In this document: positions 9,797 through 11,338 of the stretch, piece after piece
Position numbering within the stretch: position 1 is the first letter of the stretch
How the letters are laid out: every line of letters starts with the position of its first letter
Source: Stereocaulon alpinum
Lineage: Eukaryota; Ascomycota; Lecanoromycetes; Lecanorales; Stereocaulaceae
Direction of reading: 5' to 3'
DNA: 11,338 nt
NCBI GenBank assembly: GCA_018257865.1
Contig: JAEUBA010000303.1
Location: forward strand, 1-11,338
The notes under the pieces: model-generated
The model's database searches: none
What the model was told of the DNA's origin: nothing
Seen by the model: the letters and a program-made list of their open reading frames with translations, nothing else
Program-made: the position numbers and the translations under genes

Positions 9797-10452
9797 TATA
9801 AGCCTTATAGCGTAGTAATATACCTTAACTTTTATACTATTATAGACTAATAGTACTAGTCTAAGTAATATTATCCCTAGCTAAACCTATACCCGCTAAA
9901 TACCTTAATTAAGGTTACTAATAGTAATATAGACTAGCTACGCCTACTAATCTCTATATATCTATAATAAATAGGTCTTATCTAATAATATTATAACTAG
10001 TACTACTATTAAGCTATTAGGGAGCTTATCTTATATCTCCTACTACTAGCGGGCTATATATATCTTACTAATAATTAGACCCCCGTTAAGGTTTCGCTAG
10101 CGTATTAGTATATAGTTAATACTTAAATTAAAAGGTTTATATCTAATAAGAGTTCGTATTATACCTATTATATTAAAGTAGAGTATATAATATATTCTAG
10201 TTACCTTATCTAGTTAAATTAATAGGACCCTAAATACTTACTAAAACTATCTACTAGTAGTAGCGGAATACTTAATAGTATATAGCTTAACTTTTAGTTA
10301 TTAAGCGCTATTAAAGCTATAGTATCTATAGAAAGGTTATAATTAAGTATCTTTAAAGAAATTATCTATTATACTACTAGATAGTCGCGCGTTATATATC
10401 TATAAAGCTAGGGTATAATTAGCTTTTAATTAGAAAGGGTACTAGTCTTAGT

Positions 10453-10532
10453 TCGACTTAGGTATTAACTTAGGTATTAACTTAGGTATTAACTTAGGTA
10501 TCGACTTAGGTATTAACTTAGGTATTAACTTA
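10453..10532 (-). repeat. 12-bp in-frame minisatellite in the transposase N-terminal region
   Basis: Six complete 12-bp units (ggtattaactta on the plus strand) run 10461-10532, after a partial unit at 10453-10460. They lie in frame in the minus-strand transposase and encode a four-residue repeat, now Leu-Ile-Pro-Lys. One full unit, at 10497-10508, and the partial unit carry TCG (Ser) where the others have TTA. This points to an original Ser-Ile-Pro-Glu repeat written with TCA or TCG, because RIP turns TCA into TTA and CCTGAG into CCTAAG but leaves TCG alone. It would be a flexible low-complexity linker before the conserved core. Confidence 0.8.
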
Positions 10533-11206
10533 GACTAAGGTATAGAGATAGACTCCGCTAGGGTTATATCCTCTTCCTCTAAAGGCCTACTAGTACCTTA
10601 CTCCTATAGATAGTACTCTATAAAGCTAATTATTAAGGTAGAAATAATACCTATAGTACTTAGTACTATTATTAACTTTAATTAATTAAGTTTTATATTT
10701 AGCTTATCTTACTAGTACTAGATCTTATTAGTAGAGTTAGTAAGTTTAAGTAATTACCTTAAAGTATTATTATCTATTAAAATAGTTAGGTCCTCTTAGG
10801 GGATTTATCTACCTTTACCTTTATAGGGACTATTACTAATTATATTAACCTTATTTCTTTAGTATTTATAAGTAGGGCCCTTAACTTTATCTTCGTTAAG
10901 GCGTACCTATCTCTTATATATCTAATTAGGGTCTTAGCCCTTATAGCGTAGTAGATACTTAATTAGGCTACTTCCGCTATTATATTACTTCTAGTAGCGT
11001 TTATACTATTAATCTATCTAGCTTAGGCGTAATATAGAGGTATTATTATTAAGATTAACGCGTCTAAGTAGGTATTAGTAAATATATTTGCTACTAGATC
11101 TATTAAGCTAACCTACTATAGGTTAGGATAAATCTATCCTTATATTACCTTAAATCGCCTATCTTTAACTATTACTATTAAGCAAATTATAATATATATA
11201 TAGTAG

Positions 11207-11234
11207 GATTGATTGATTGATTGATTGATTGATT
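11207..11234. repeat. (GATT)7 microsatellite
   Basis: Seven perfect GATT units lie just upstream of the minus-strand transposase frame. Each junction contains TpG (CpA on the other strand), the RIP target, yet none is mutated, while the DNA around it has lost nearly all such sites. The array therefore probably expanded after RIP acted, or was out of reach of it. Confidence 0.9.
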
Positions 11235-11338
11235 TATACGCCTATTCTAGTATCTATATATACTAATAAGGGTGTTCTCTTATATTATTAGGAAATCTAG
11301 GGGGGTTAAAGGCCCTCTAGACGTAAAAGAAACCTTTC
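11235..11338. other. Right end of window, possible element terminus
   Basis: About 100 bases with no gene. A+T-rich, RIP-like sequence continues to about 11,263. Then comes aataagggtgttctc and a G-rich segment (ctaggggggttaaagg) of more balanced composition. The terminus of the DNA transposon may lie here, but no inverted repeat partner was found inside the window. Confidence 0.3.

Larger units (their letters stand above)
7804..11193 (-). mobile_element. RIP-mutated Plavaka-type (CACTA superfamily) DNA transposon
   Basis: The minus strand from about 11.2 kb to 7.8 kb carries the decayed transposase described below. Plavaka elements are a fungal branch of the CACTA/EnSpm superfamily of cut-and-paste transposons. 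The limits given are those of the coding region. Terminal inverted repeats should lie outside, in about 5.9-7.8 kb on the left and beyond 11.2 kb on the right, but I could not identify a convincing pair. A cactactaa stretch near 6,229 and a tail reading aataagggtg near 11,265-11,274 are weak candidates only. Mutation follows the same RIP pattern as the retrotransposon. Confidence 0.75.
7804..11193 (-). pseudogene. Decayed Plavaka-family transposase
   Basis: Reading TAA/TAG as Gln or Trp, a roughly 1,100-residue protein appears. From about 11.19 to 9.80 kb it uses codon starts 1 modulo 3. It contains PFNLSINYILI near 10,130, a stretch ending IQDKLPN (first codons stops) near 10,030, VIILLDKT at 9997-9974, and VYITISNL at 9934-9911. 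In the family these are a WW-x-x-Q segment, PVI-x-x-SDKT and PVYLTIGN. From about 9.75 kb the frame is divisible by 3. It has IDGRI at 9693-9679 (family ADG-x-x-R), K-Y-Y-P-V-Y at 9600-9583 (CPxC, both Cys now Tyr), and F-N-I-L-Y-stop-L at 9381-9361 (PDxLHQL). Next come KGLLNYLLD near 9,350, FNFPKFYNI at 8949-8926, YYGLLDRYNT near 8,898-8,869, and FYINSFIN with YNIVYYP at 7926-7875. A C2H2-like finger may lie near 10,950 in another frame. The start is uncertain. It is not translatable. Confidence 0.78.

Noticed and set aside
10760..11100. Minus-strand frame with codon starts divisible by 3, containing AKTLIRYIRDRYAL, as a C2H2 zinc finger of the transposase
   Set aside because: The spacing of the former His residues is suggestive, but no Cys pair can be placed with confidence, and the frame with starts 1 modulo 3 is at least as protein-like here. 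Left undecided and not listed as a domain.
1..11338. CRISPR array, bacterial operon, tRNA or rRNA genes
   Set aside because: No spaced direct repeats, no cloverleaf or rRNA segment, and no intact ORFs with ribosome-binding sites were seen. The RIP pattern and element types are fungal.
1..11338. A new functional biological system
   Set aside because: Every recognisable gene is broken by many stops, and the identified families are known transposons. The only unassigned protein-like pieces (5,401-6,060 and 7,350-7,500) are fragments too decayed to support a functional claim.

Overview
The window is a transposon graveyard from a filamentous ascomycete (Pezizomycotina). Almost the whole interval from about 127 to 11,270 is A+T-rich, with TpA in great excess and CpA/TpG nearly absent. 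Recognisable protein frames are riddled with TAA and TAG where Gln (CAA/CAG) or Trp (TGG) is expected, with Tyr for His/Cys, Asn for Asp and Lys for Glu. This is the CpA-to-TpA signature of repeat-induced point mutation (RIP), known only from fungi. The first ~126 bases and an island near 5,880-6,060 keep normal CpA/TpG, so they were not, or only lightly, hit.

Layout. (1) 1-126: less mutated left flank. (2) ~127-281: non-coding leader. (3) ~282-5,182, plus strand: a dead Ty3/gypsy LTR retrotransposon of the chromovirus type. Gag carries a capsid-like region and a zinc knuckle. Pol follows in the order protease, reverse transcriptase, RNase H, integrase, chromodomain. (4) ~5,183-5,400: A+T-rich DNA in the position of a 3' LTR. 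(5) ~6,060-5,401, minus strand: an unidentified decayed gene fragment with a canonical-looking small intron and a coiled-coil C-terminal part. (6) ~6,061-7,800: A+T-rich DNA with a short minus-strand fragment and a 32-bp tandem repeat, otherwise unassigned. (7) ~11,193-7,804, minus strand: a decayed Plavaka-type (CACTA/EnSpm superfamily) DNA transposase with one probable intron and an in-frame 12-bp repeat array. (8) A (GATT)7 microsatellite and a short right flank.

How it fits together. Both main elements lost function almost purely by base substitution. The pol frame stays in register for about 3.6 kb with no net indel, although it holds dozens of stops and has lost catalytic aspartates in RT, RNase H and integrase. 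The chromodomain class of retrotransposon is known to target heterochromatin, which agrees with elements piled together in a RIP-mutated A+T-rich block. I found no intact gene and no new functional system. The informative parts are the mutational record, the Plavaka relic and the lightly mutated island.
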